From Diplosphaera chodatii (lineage: Eukaryota; Chlorophyta; Trebouxiophyceae; Prasiolales; Stichococcaceae), in the NCBI GenBank assembly GCA_032358165.1, contig JAALGY010000047.1, positions 124,001 through 188,000 on the forward strand: DNA of 64,000 nucleotides. Direction: 5' to 3'. The notes beneath the pieces are model-generated. The model saw only the letters and a program-made list of their open reading frames with translations. It was not told the origin of the DNA and ran no database searches. The position numbers were made by a program, and so were the translations under genes. Of the stretch, positions 24,919 to 36,000 are shown in pieces. Each line of letters opens with the position of its first letter. Positions within the stretch are counted from its first letter, which is position 1.

Positions 24919-25726
24919 CTACATACAGTGCGCAGGTGCACAGTCGCATGGCAATGCCCGTTTTACGGCCAAATTCTCCTCGGCGCACCACTTGGGCACA
25001 TCGTCCATTACATCCCGCGCACGCTCGCTGTAGCAGACGTGCGCCTCTGGCAGCCAAGCGGGGTCCCGAGGGCCGGCCTTGCTAGTGATGGCGCCCACTG
25101 GGAAGCACTGCACAGCAGGCGCGGGGGCTGATCAGGGGGACAGCCATCCATGTTGTAGACATGCAACAGCACTGTGCCGCATGCTGTGAGACAGCGCTCT
25201 CAATGTGTTTGCGTGAAATAAAGCTGCTTGAGCGGTTTGGCACGACTGGCACCCGACTGCGACTCTTGCTGACGTCCCACCATGCGCATTGCGGTGTTGC
25301 CGTCCTGGCCGAGGACTGTGTGCATGATGGGAGCCTTGCAGCTGCTGCAGTAGCACCGGCGGATGCCGCAGCCCGGGACGTCCACGCTCTGCAAACTGCC
25401 CTCTCCTGCCGCGACCGTCACCTGCAACCTCACATGGCCCGCTCATCCACCTCGGTCACCGCCGCCTACATCCTGCGACGCATGCATTGGTACGCATCGC
25501 CGCCTTCGTGTTTGGTTCAAGGCACCTGGCTGGGGCTGAACTGCGCGCTGCGCTGGTAGTCTGTCCCGCTGACGAGCTGGCAGCTGTGGCAGTGGCAGCA
25601 CAGCACGCTCTGCGGTGGGACATCGGCTTCAAGCTGCACCGCACCGCAGATGCACTCCACCGTAACCGGCAGCCTGACGTCCCGAACCGGTGCGCTGCTG
25701 CCGTGTACTGTTGGCATTCTCATCAC
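24919..25726 (-). CDS. GFA/CENP-V zinc-domain protein, first unit
   Basis: Three exons, 25526-25726, 25281-25421 and 24919-25107, all in phase 0, give 176 aa if they end at the in-frame stop. The start ATG is at 25726. Zinc-ligand clusters are VECICGAVQLEA, LCCHCHSCQLVSG and CYCSSC, and the family end DPAWLPEAHVCYSERA is followed by DDVPKWC. It is a paralogue of the unit at 23602-24754, in the same orientation and only about 165 bp away. A local duplication is the simple reading. The final exon may instead splice into the second unit. Confidence 0.85.
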
Positions 25727-26659
25727 TGTTCACTTGAGTTTGTGCTGCCTGACCCAGCTGATATTGAAGCAAGGTCCTGCGCGCCAGAAGCTGTCTGACC
25801 TGCCCCCTGATTGGCTGTCGACAGGCCTGCGACACATGCAAGCTTCATCACCAGTGAGAAGCAAACTGTCATAGACGGCGCAAAGCTTGTCATGACGGCA
25901 TTCGACAATGTTCTGCACAGCACGTTGTGCCGTCCAAGACCCAGAACCCTTATTGACTGACTATAGGTCATGCATGTCGTGCATGCACGCACACATTTGT
26001 GTGCTTATTGATGCTATGAGGTCAGCATGTGCGGACCGTTGCGTTCTTATGCTGTGGTGTGCGGCAAAGACTGGCAGAGTGTCAAGTGCAGTGATGTATA
26101 CAGTAGGCGGCAGCAGCATATGCACAGCATGGACCTACAGGCTTACTCAGGCCGATGTGCTGGTCTTCAAAGGCTAACAACTCGTGAAACCCCTCTCTCT
26201 TGAGCCGTCGGCGCCCCATCAAACATGCAGCACCGGTCTGCAATTGACAGGTTCACTTTGTAGTCCTCGCTGTCACATTCATGAAGTCTGGCCCCTGCAC
26301 GCCACGCGGCGGCGCGTCCCCACCCTTTGCTGCGTCATTCATACCCTGGAGCCCCGGACCGCCTGCTGCCTGCGGCACCGTGTGTGGCTGTGCCAGCTGC
26401 GCCCCTTGCCACCGTTGTTGGGACGGCTGCGAGGGCAGCGGTTGTAGCGCCGGCGCCCCTGCTTGCTGCTGCAGGTGCTCCGGCTGAAAGGGTATAGGCT
26501 GCAGCTGCAGCTCCGCGGCCTTTGCTGCAGGGGGTGCGGTGCTCCACCTGGTGGGGTGCCGTCTGCCTACCCACTCCCGCAGCGCCGCCACAGCCGTCCT
26601 AGATGCACATGACCAGGCGTGCTCAATCTCACATGCAGGGGCTGTCAGCTAAGACCCGC
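25727..26659. other. Spacer with an undecided Gln/Ala-rich frame
   Basis: On the minus strand 26253-26590 stays open as a Gln/Pro/Ala-rich frame, and an overlapping frame (26335-26574) is Ala/Thr-rich. Either could be an alternative last exon of the upstream transmembrane gene or chance coding in GC-rich DNA. I found no splice junction that keeps phase and avoids a stop. The rest shows nothing recognisable. Confidence 0.3.
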
Positions 26660-28772
26660 CTACCATCCAGAACCGTGTAGCACTGAAAGGCAGAGCAGGT
26701 CAGGCACACCAACATGAACCATTGTAGAAAGCGTACCAAATTGCGAATGCGATGAATGCGGCAATTGGCAGGACTGCAGCGCGAACATGTCACGTGAGCT
26801 GAGGATATTGCACAGAGGTGCATGCCCCAGGGCAGCATACCCAACAGGTGACATCAGGTGCAGCTGCCACTTGACGACCCCACAGCAGCAGCAGTTGTAA
26901 TGTGTCCATGATTAGCAGAGGGTCGCACCAACATATGCGCCTATAGACCGCCAGTGGCCCCAATCAAAGACAGTATACACCTGCATGCGAAGAGGGCAAA
27001 TGATGATGCGGACTAGGCTGCATAGGCGTGTAGAACAGACATTTGCGAAGAGATGCTGCTGTGAGGGTCGCTGTGCAGCATCGGCGTCTGGGAATGCAGG
27101 TGTTTGCAAATGCCTCACCCAATAGGCCTCAGTCGGCAGCCACACGGCCCACATGAAAATCAGGTACAAAGTGCCGTATAACAGTGAAACCTGCACAATC
27201 ACTGCAAGTAGGTGAAGCAGCATGCAGCGCACCAGCAGGCAAGCAATTTGCTCCACTTAAGACAGCAACATCTACACCCATTTGTCTACAAGCAAGCGCC
27301 CACCCAGAAGTGGTAGGACAGGAAGGGAGCGCGAGACAGCACGACATCCAGAAGAATCAATATGTTGTTGGTGCCGTGCTTCATGATGTTGTCTGCTGAT
27401 CTGTTGCCATCCCCCGCAAGTGCCGCCCAGTAAAACACCTGTAGCTCGTCACACGCGCATGTATCCCAGAGGTCACACAAGGGTGAGCGATAGGAGACTA
27501 CCAAGCAGTGTGGGAGTAACGCAGCTCAATCGCCGCAATGCACTTGCTGCTGTGATGAACTCACCGTCAAAAACAACTCGCAGGCGGCGCTGGTCTCGAA
27601 TACCAGTAGATAGATGGCTTCGTACCATGTCCACTGTGCAGAGCATTTGCAAGGACTGAGCTCGCACTCACTTTCATATGTGCCGCACACATGCGTTGAA
27701 ATACTGCAACTTGCCACAGCATGGACCAAGCAGCTGTGGAGTCCATTGATGTCACCTTGCGTGCAAGCGCTGCCGCGCTGTTAATGCCGGGCAAGCCGCC
27801 ATAGCTGCTGGCTGCGTGTGGCGCCGCAATGCTGCCATTCGCTGTTGGCGGCAGGGGTGCTTCTGCTCCCTGTGCTGCTGGTGCTGCAGAAGACCCGTTC
27901 ATGCCATTCAAGCCATGAACACCGTTGCTGCGGCTTGCGCCATGCCCGGCCTCTGCGTCTGGCTGTATCCTTGCGAACTTCCGGCTCTTGGCACGCTGCG
28001 TCATTCGCCCCAGGGTGACCAGAAAACCTAAGAGGCCGCTGGCGCCAAATACGCAGAACGTCCAGTCCGTGAAGTAGGAGATCCACACGAAACTTGGGTC
28101 CCCCAACCCGACGGCTGGTGCATGACACAAGCCACCTCAATGTTCCAAAGTCATCTGTATACAATGTGTGCTAGACTGCCCAATGCCAGTGACGTGTGCC
28201 TGCCGCAACTGAGGCAGCACTTTGCTCGTGTCAGTGTCGGTTGTGAAGCTGCTCACATGTGGTGTACCGCTCGATGAGGATCTCCGCCACCACATACAGC
28301 AGTATGCACAGCCGCAGCACCGCCAGGACCCAGGTCGGCACAAAGTATGACGTCGTCTGCATGACACAAACAACATCAAAGTGTGAACTGCTGATCTCTT
28401 GCTGAGATTACAGTAATGCGCAGGCGTCTAGGATAGACAGGTACCGGCAGCAGCAGGCGACCGCACCAGCCAGTCTGGGTCAAGTGTGTCAAAGGCCCAA
28501 AACTGGTCAGGCCGCCGCTTGAGCCGCCTGCACACTCAACACTTCCCAGATCTGCAGGCTTGCTGCCTATCACCGTAGCCAGGTTCTGAAAACCCGAGTG
28601 CGAAATTTCAGAGTGCCGCATCCTACGCCACCCCTCACCGGTTGCTGCAGAACAGCAGGCGCGGCGGTGGCATGCACTTCAGCTTCCACGCGAGGCTGTG
28701 CTCGTTCAGCCCGTACGTGATGAGGTTGGCGAGGACAACCACCACGCATGCTATGACTGCGGTAGCGATCAT
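26660..28772 (-). CDS. Multi-pass membrane protein, Rolling-stone-like
   Basis: Ten phase-consistent exons: 28639-28772, 28467-28527, 28257-28356, 27672-28114, 27565-27633, 27304-27438, 27119-27190, 26929-26980, 26720-26773, 26660-26682. They give 380 aa. The N-terminus is a hydrophobic helix (VIACVVVVLANLITYGL). Further membrane segments are SYFVPTWVLAVLRLCILLYV, FCVFGASGLLGFLV, EAIYLLVFET, ILILLDVVLSRAPFLSYHFW, VSLLYGTLYLIFMWAVW and LPIAAFIAFAIW. The large fourth exon adds a soluble Gly/Ala/Asn-rich loop. The segment HGTNNILILLDVVLSRAPF and the following FMWAVW pattern resemble Rolling-stone-type and plant At1g10660-type membrane proteins, whose biochemistry is poorly known. The exact C-terminus is uncertain because the last exon codes only eight residues. 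Confidence 0.7.
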
Positions 28773-29519
28773 TCTGCCTCGCACTTGCGACCTGTTGGCT
28801 ACCCGCCGTGCTCAAAGTGCGCCGTCATACCCAGAGCGTCCCGCAAGCTGTTTGAAAACGGTTGGAGGAACGATTGAATCATTGCATACGCGTTTCTCAT
28901 ACAGCGAGTTGCTCCTGGCAGGGGTCAAGGAACATGGATTGCTGATGTCAATTTGCATATTGACAACATGTACACGGAAGCTATCAAGAGCGCCGGCCAA
29001 CTATGCAGTCAGGAGTCTCTGACAGCACGGTTGGGCACATTGGAAGCCGTCAACGACCGCTGTGTCGCAGGGTGAACACTTCCATCATCTGGGTTCTGCA
29101 CAGCTGCCAGCACACCTCATGATGACAGATCATGACGTAAACAACATGACCTACAGCCTCTGGTTGCATGTGCCTTGGCAGGAGCCTCCTGTACCGGTTG
29201 CAGATGTGCCGTATCCTGCTGATTGTGAAGAGACTGCTGCGCCGTCCAAATGCAAGCGCCGATGCCATCTGGCATCGTGCGTCGGACAGTACAGTGTCGC
29301 TGTTCGCTTCAGCGGCAGCACAGGGAGGTAAGTACTGTACAGGGTGCTGCAACAAAAATGGAGCGGTGCTTCATATAACAGGCCTTGACCACAGCAAGCA
29401 TCCTCTCATGACGGCAGTGGTGGTGCAGTGCGGACTCAGAGCTGCGTGCATCAAAACCCTGATGGATGTACGATGCATTTCAGCGCCTCTAGACTGGCCT
29501 AAGCATGGCACGCCGGACA
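28773..29519. other. Spacer between two minus-strand genes
   Basis: This is the 5' flank of the membrane-protein gene and 3' flank of the RRM gene. Short open frames exist on both strands, but none has splice or family support. Confidence 0.35.
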
Positions 29520-32391
29520 CTACAGATCATCGTACACCACCAGCGCCCGCCGCGGCGGCGGCCGCAGCTCCACCTCAGCCAGTGCCTCGGGGTCAAAGGC
29601 GTCTGCCGCTGCCTGCGCCGCCAGTCTCGCCTCCCGCACCTACGCACAAAACCAGCAGCTGACATTCTGACCAGCCTGCACGGCGTACTAGTAGTGCCGT
29701 CACTGTGCAACGCAGCCAAATATCGGTATAGCGTCATTGTGAGTACAGCAGCTTATACATATATATCTGTAAACAGCCAACTGCTGCGATGTTGTTCTCG
29801 AGCAAGAGTAGATGTCTTGTGCGGGGTCAGGCGGCACCTTGGGGTGCTCGTACTGCTCCAGGCCGGGCGCCACGCGTTCCCGCACCAGCTGCGACCCTTG
29901 CTGCAGCAAGGAAGGCAGACATTCAGCACCACGCTCAACACTTGTCTCTCATCGGAGGGCTGTCGGGGCGTCACGATGTTGTGCAGCAAAGCTGCAGGCC
30001 CCTTGGTGATCTGGCGGTCCGGGATGTGACCCTAGTCTGGATGAGACGTGACGTTTGCACCTTCCAATCCGGGAGCTGACCGTGCGCCCAGTTGACCCGC
30101 AGCTGCCGGCCGTTCTCCAGCTCCAGCGGTGCCTCCCGGGTCCTCTGTGGGGATACAGCAAACCGCAGGGCTCAAGGCCCTGCCTTCACATGCTATTGGT
30201 GACACCGCAAGTGCACATGTCAGAAACATCAACCAACTCCAGGCACATGTATCAAGTGTCAGATGTTTGTAACTGTCAAGTGCACGGCTGGCCTGTGTGC
30301 ATGACAGCACATGCATGTATGCAAATTCTTCATGCGACTTCCAACGACAATTGCCAAGGTCGCCCTCAGGGATGACAAGCACAACAGTCTCCGCTATCGG
30401 TGCTATGACGAGCTTTACCTGCATGACGTGATCGGCATCGCCCGGCGACTGGAACTGCACAAAGGCGTAGCACTGCGTCCCCACCACACGCGCATGCACC
30501 ACAGGCGCCAGATCGCTGAACACCTGCACATCGTAGCAACGGGACTGCGTCAGGGAGTCGGGACTTTACATAGCTTAGTGGCGGTCGTGCAATGGGCCAG
30601 TGGGCCAGTGGGTGACAGCAGATATGCGTGCAGTTTGCACAGTCTGCTTGCGTGGCGCAGCATCACACCCGCGGGCACTCACCGCTTGCACGGCCTGCGA
30701 GTCGTAGTGGGGGGGCAGGTCGCCCACAAACAGTGTGGACCGCCGCTCGTCATCCGTGCCGTCCCTGAAAACAGGGTGCAGCTTTCATCAGGATGTCGGC
30801 TACACATGGCTGCAGCAGCTGGCGTGACTGCTGTGGGGGATTCCGTGGTTGTGACATGATGCTGCAGCAAGGCTTGTGGCATGGTGTCGTGCTGCGCTCA
30901 CGGCAAACTGCTGCCAACTTGCATACGCTGTTCCGCTTCAGGACACCAAGGGTCCAGACTGATGCAAAGTGTTCACCCGGGGTCGTCTCGTGGCTCGAAG
31001 CGCTGATGCGACGGCGCCGCTCCATCGTTCAAGTCCCTGCTGGCCCCGCCGCCGCCGTCCAGCCGCGTCCGCTTGCCGTCGTCCTCGTCCCGGGCCATGG
31101 GCCGGTGTGACGTGGGCCGCTTGATGCCGGGCCGCTTGGCCGCAGCACCCCCGCCGCCGCCGCCAGACGGCTGCCGACTTGCCTGCATGGGATAATGTTT
31201 CATGAGCAAGGCCCTTGGCTTGCTGGTGCACCATATTGGATGGTTGCATGCAGGAGGTGAAGCAGGCGCACTTGCACGCACAAACAGGCAGGCACAGTGC
31301 CACGGCAGATGGACACAACACATGCACACCTGCTGCGGCGCTGCGTCTGGCTTGCCGCCAGAGGGCACGGCGGCGCCATCCGGTCCCTGCCTGCTGTCGG
31401 CGCTGGGTGGGGCCGACCCTGCCGGGGGCAGCTGCCTTGCTGGAGGAGCTGGCTGACGCTGTGCAGCCAGCGCTGCCGCCGAGTCGCCTGCATCTGCTGG
31501 CGCCGCCGCAGCTGACTTCTGCTTTGCAGCTGCAGCCGGCGCGCTGCTGCCACTGCTTCTGGCTCCTGCTGCCGCCCGCTTGGCTGCCATCAGCTGCACG
31601 GCAGTGATACAACCCACATGATATCAGCATGGTGCGAGAGCGCGGATCTGTGGATGTGGCGGATACAGGAAGGTTGCTACGTTCAAGAGGATGCAAGCAC
31701 GGGAAGAAAGGCTTGAGCATTGTCATCGATGCATGACGACCAAGGTGTTGTACGTATGCACACCCTGATGGCGCGTTGCTTTGCGGTCTCGCCTGGGACC
31801 TCAGGTGCTGCTGGCGCTGCCGCCTTTGGTGCTGGCTGCGGGCGATTTGGTGGTGCTGCGACACACGGCACGAGGCCTTCACTGTCGTGTGCTCTCATTC
31901 CCCGGGCTGGAAGGCATTCAGTGCTGGACAGGCCATCACGCATTCGCACGCGGGCCAAACACTAAATTGGCCACCTGCTGGTTTACGGGCCGTCAGGCCT
32001 GGTAGCTTAGTAGGCACTGATGGCTTCGCAGCTGGCTGGGCCGCAGGAACCGCCGGCGCCTGCTGCTTTGGCTGCTCCGCCTTTGGTGCAGCATCCTGCG
32101 CCTGCTTCGCTTTGAGCTTTGCCTCCTGCCGCCCATCACACGTGTTGGTCGGTGGTGCGCTCTGCAGACTCCTGTGTCATTCCGATGTTGGAAGCAATGC
32201 CACATTCGACAGACACTCAGACACCGTGCTTGTGACGTTGTTGTACAGCTCCAGACGCTGCAAATGCTGGTGCGTCCCGCGGCATGGAGCGGTGCAGTGT
32301 TGGGTGCACGTCCCATCCTGGTCACCTTCTTCTTGCGCAGCTCCTCGTACTTGCGTTGTAGCGCAAGCTCTGCTTCGGTCTTTGGCGCCAT
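29520..32391 (-). CDS. RRM protein with NELF-E-like architecture
   Basis: Ten exons: 32326-32391, 31999-32125, 31764-31855, 31330-31593, 30977-31182, 30683-30764, 30419-30523, 30061-30144, 29838-29900, 29520-29639. All phases close, giving 402 aa. The N-terminus has a short charged helix (ELALQRKYEELRKKK). Then comes a long disordered Ala/Pro/Gln region with basic patches (AAKRPGIKRP, DDGKRTRLDGG). One RRM spans residues about 260-345, with RNP2 TLFVGDL, RNP1 CYAFVQF and end RQLRVNWAHGQLPDW. A short tail ends RRALVVYDDL. Negative elongation factor E has the same order of parts, including an ALQKKF-type N-terminal helix and a VYSDD-like tail. That is a resemblance from memory, not a search. 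Any nuclear RRM regulator remains possible. The second intron appears to have a GC donor. Confidence 0.8.
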
Positions 32392-33048
32392 GGCCGCCAA
32401 GACCTGCTGAGGACTGTGCTGATGCTGCCTGCCGTACAGCTGCGGCGCGTGTTGGGCAGAACAATGTGCAGCCGTTGATCAGCGATGCCTAAAGTCGACG
32501 TACGTGCTGCTGGCTCCGTGGAACGCCAATGCACGCAACTAAGAGGTAAATCGAAAGATGAGGCGACTCGAACACTCAAGGCGTCTCGAGCAACGAGGGG
32601 GCATGCATCTGCTGCTTGTCGAGGCCTCTTGGCGCATGCTGTGGTGCACGCTGCCAAATACCCACTGGCATTATCACACAGTGCACAAACTGGCTTGCTA
32701 ATGCTGGCTCCTCGTCTCGGCTTGTTCCCCGCACTCTATTCTCTTTCGCAGTTGGGGGGAGCCAATGTGCTCATGAGCACAGCAACCCACTGATCCGGTC
32801 AAGCTGTATCCTGCGTTCCAAAGGCTATACCAGATCCTATCAGGCTTCTTTGTACATCCGATTTCTTCCACATCCATACATGGCCAGCTTGGCAGAATGC
32901 GATGTGCGCTCAAGCGCAACAGTAGACTGCTCTAGATGCTGAGCACAGCAGCGTGCATGTCCTATTCACATTCCGCACTGATCCAGGCTGTACATCGGTG
33001 TTCAGAAAGGACACCTTGAGAAGGCAACCTCACTTCGGGTGGCGCACC
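32392..33048. promoter_or_regulatory. Divergent promoter region, RRM gene / UFL1
   Basis: 657 bp between two outward start codons. No coding exon is supported here; the shared 5' regulatory role is inferred from layout. Confidence 0.45.
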
Positions 33049-36000
33049 ATGGATGAGGTGTCGCTGGATGATCTGCTTGGCCAGCTGGCCTCGGCACAGC
33101 AGGAGAAGCCAAAGGTAAGCAATCGGATTGCAGATGCACGTAACTGCAATTCAATTGGGCCTTCAGGTGTGCGAACCAAGTGTTGGTCGCCACATCAAGT
33201 TTGACATGCCAGTGCCGGACCCGGCGACGCAATGACAGACGCACTGCTATGTCTTTCACCTGTGGCAGTGGTGCACAGCCTGGTCATGGTGCCGACCGCC
33301 TGTAGATTGTGGCGTGAGGAGGCTACATACAAGCTGCAATCGCAAGGTTCCGTCACTTTGCATCTCAGAGCACGCAGCACCCCGACAGTGCCGGTCCCGC
33401 TATCGCAGGTGCGCCTGTCAGAGCGCAACGTGGTGGAGCTGGTCGGCAAGCTGCAGGCGGCGGGGCTGCTGGGGGAGGACCTCCTGCACACCGTCAACGG
33501 GCGGGAGTACCTCACGCGGGAGCAGCTGCGGTCGGAGGTGCAGGCGGCTGTGGAGTCCGCCGGCGGCCGCATCCCCGTGGTGAGCTGGGTCGCACACCCT
33601 TCACCAGGCCCTCAGAGCATTGCAGTGCGTCGCCGCACATCCTTTTGTTACATTGAGTACTAAAGCCTTGGCATCAGCACGCATGCAGTGTCTTGGTGTC
33701 AACAATGTGTCAACTGGGGCTCGCTCTGCAGCGTGGCGTGTGTAGAATGCCTCTGATCATGATGGTGCAGTCGGACAGCCAGCCGTGTATCATTGTGACG
33801 GTGCAAAGACTGACGTGTGCGTCGTCAAAGACTGACGTCGTCACCGCATCGCTCTTCCTTCATCACACAGGTTGAGCTGCCGGCGCTCCTTGGTGTGGAC
33901 CTGATCCACTGCGAGCAGCAGGCCGGGGCGGCGGTGGCGCAGTCGGGCGGCGAGCTGCAGCTGGTCCAGGGCGAGCTGATCACTGAAACCTACTTCGACA
34001 CCCTGGCCGCCGATGTGGCAGACTCGCTCAAGGTAGGACACTCCCCTCACCATATGGGTTCACCAGACCACAGCCATGCGTCCTCTGCACGAGTGTACAG
34101 CAGATGGGACTTGCAGCCTGGGTGCAAGCGTTGCTGTTAAGGCGAGAGTCGCTGGCCCGACTGGACTGCGGTGCCCTTGGTTCACCGCTGCATGATACGC
34201 ATACAGGAAGCGGGGCCCCTGCACGTCGGCGACACCGCGCAGCGACTCCGGTGTCTGCCTAGTAATTGAGCGCCGCTATTCCTCTACCTCCTGCAGGAAG
34301 CGGGGGCCCTGCACGTCGGCGACATCGCGCAGCGCTCGCGGCTGGGCGTGGACCTGCTGGTGCCGGTGCTGCAGCGGCGCCTGGGGGCCGTCATCCCCGG
34401 CAAGCTGGAGGCCGGGCTGCTGTACACCGACGCCCACATTGCTCGCATGCGGGTGAGCCCGAGAACAAACATTCTTGGTCTTCCTTCTTGCAGCTGAACT
34501 CCCCCTATACGCCGGTAGAGTCGCCACATGATTCCAGCATGCACATGTGCCCTGGTTGTGACGAGAGTCTGAAGGCAGCCAGTGCACGATTGGTATCAGC
34601 TGTTGCTTGTGCGCTGTGTCAATGAAATGAAGTCATATGTCTAAATAGGCGAGGGTGCGGGGCGCTGTGCGGGGCGCGGCCGCGCCACTGAGCCTGCCGG
34701 CGCTGGCCAAAACCCTGGGCCTGGCCAGCGGCGGCGTCGCGGGCCGCTCGCTGGGCGCCGTGCTCGAGGCGAGCCAGTCGCTGTGGTTGCAGGAAGAGCG
34801 GTTGGTGTTGAGACACAGCTGTGTCTCGTGTGGCTGACAGCTATGTAGAAAGCTTTGTGTGGAAGTGTATCAGTTGCAGCAGGTCGAAGCTCGAGCAAAG
34901 TTTACTGCCTTTTAGGAGCTGGCAGCCGCTGGGGAGGTGGCGGGGGAGCTGCGCGGTGGCGGCAGCACCTGGGTTCCCGCCGTGCATGCCCGCGCTCAGC
35001 AGGACGCCGTGCTCACGTTCTTCAGGTCACAGCCTGTGCCATGCTCCTCATTTTCAGCAGGGTGCTCCAGTCACGCAGCCGTCATCGGCATCTGGCTGCC
35101 GTTGGTGCTCACGAGCATGTATCACTTCACAGGCGCGCAGTTGTAGCGTGACACCGCGAGCCTCAAGCCACTCTTCATACCCCTGTTGTCCGGCTGCAGG
35201 CAGAACAGCGTCATGGAGTACGCTGCAGTCGCCCGCATGGGGATTCCCAACCCGCAGGCGCACCTGCAGGCTGCATTCCCCGACGGCCTCGCGCTGCCCA
35301 GCTGCTTCGTTGCCGCCGAAGTGGCCGCGCAGCTGGACGCAGCAGCGGAGGAGGCGCTGGCAGCGGGAGGCTGGTGGGTGCTGCTGCATCGTGGCTGCTC
35401 GAACACAGTCGGCACATTCTGTTGTGTGAGCCGCTGCACTTTGAGTCTGAGGAAGGTGTCTCAAGATAAGCATGCTGCTTTTGGGCCTGAACAGGCATGC
35501 TGATGCTTTGGCGCGACCCTGTTTTGCAGGGTGGATGTGGGGCCCCTGCTGCCGGCTGCAGTCCCGGCAGAGGACGCCGCCGAGCTGCTGCAGCGCTGCG
35601 CGGCCGTGCAGCACGCGCTCAGCAGCAAAGCCGGCCGGAAACCCAGCAGCAGCGGCGGCGGCGGCGGCGACAGCAGCAGCGGGTCCAGTGCCGTGGTGTC
35701 TGGCACCTGCGTCGCCAGCGGGCAGCTGGTTGCGGAGCTGGCAGAGAGAGTGCGGGGCGAGGCCCGGTCAGCTGCTGAGCACCAGCTCAAGCTGCAGCAG
35801 CAGCGCAAGGCCGCGGCCGCGACCCCGCCACAGCCGCAGGGTGGTAAGCTCTTGCAATCCTGCTTCCGCAGCAGATGTTCATGAGCGCCACTCGTTTGCT
35901 TGGCTAATAATAACAGCAGGTCATTTGCAGTTGCACACAGCTGCACATGATGGCACACCTGACCATGAGGGACGGCAAGGCAAATTGGTGCACCTTGAGC

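Noticed and set aside
26253..26591. Gln/Pro-rich frame as the last exon of the membrane-protein gene
   Set aside because: The available acceptor joins out of phase or hits a stop; the short exon at 26660-26682 closes the model.
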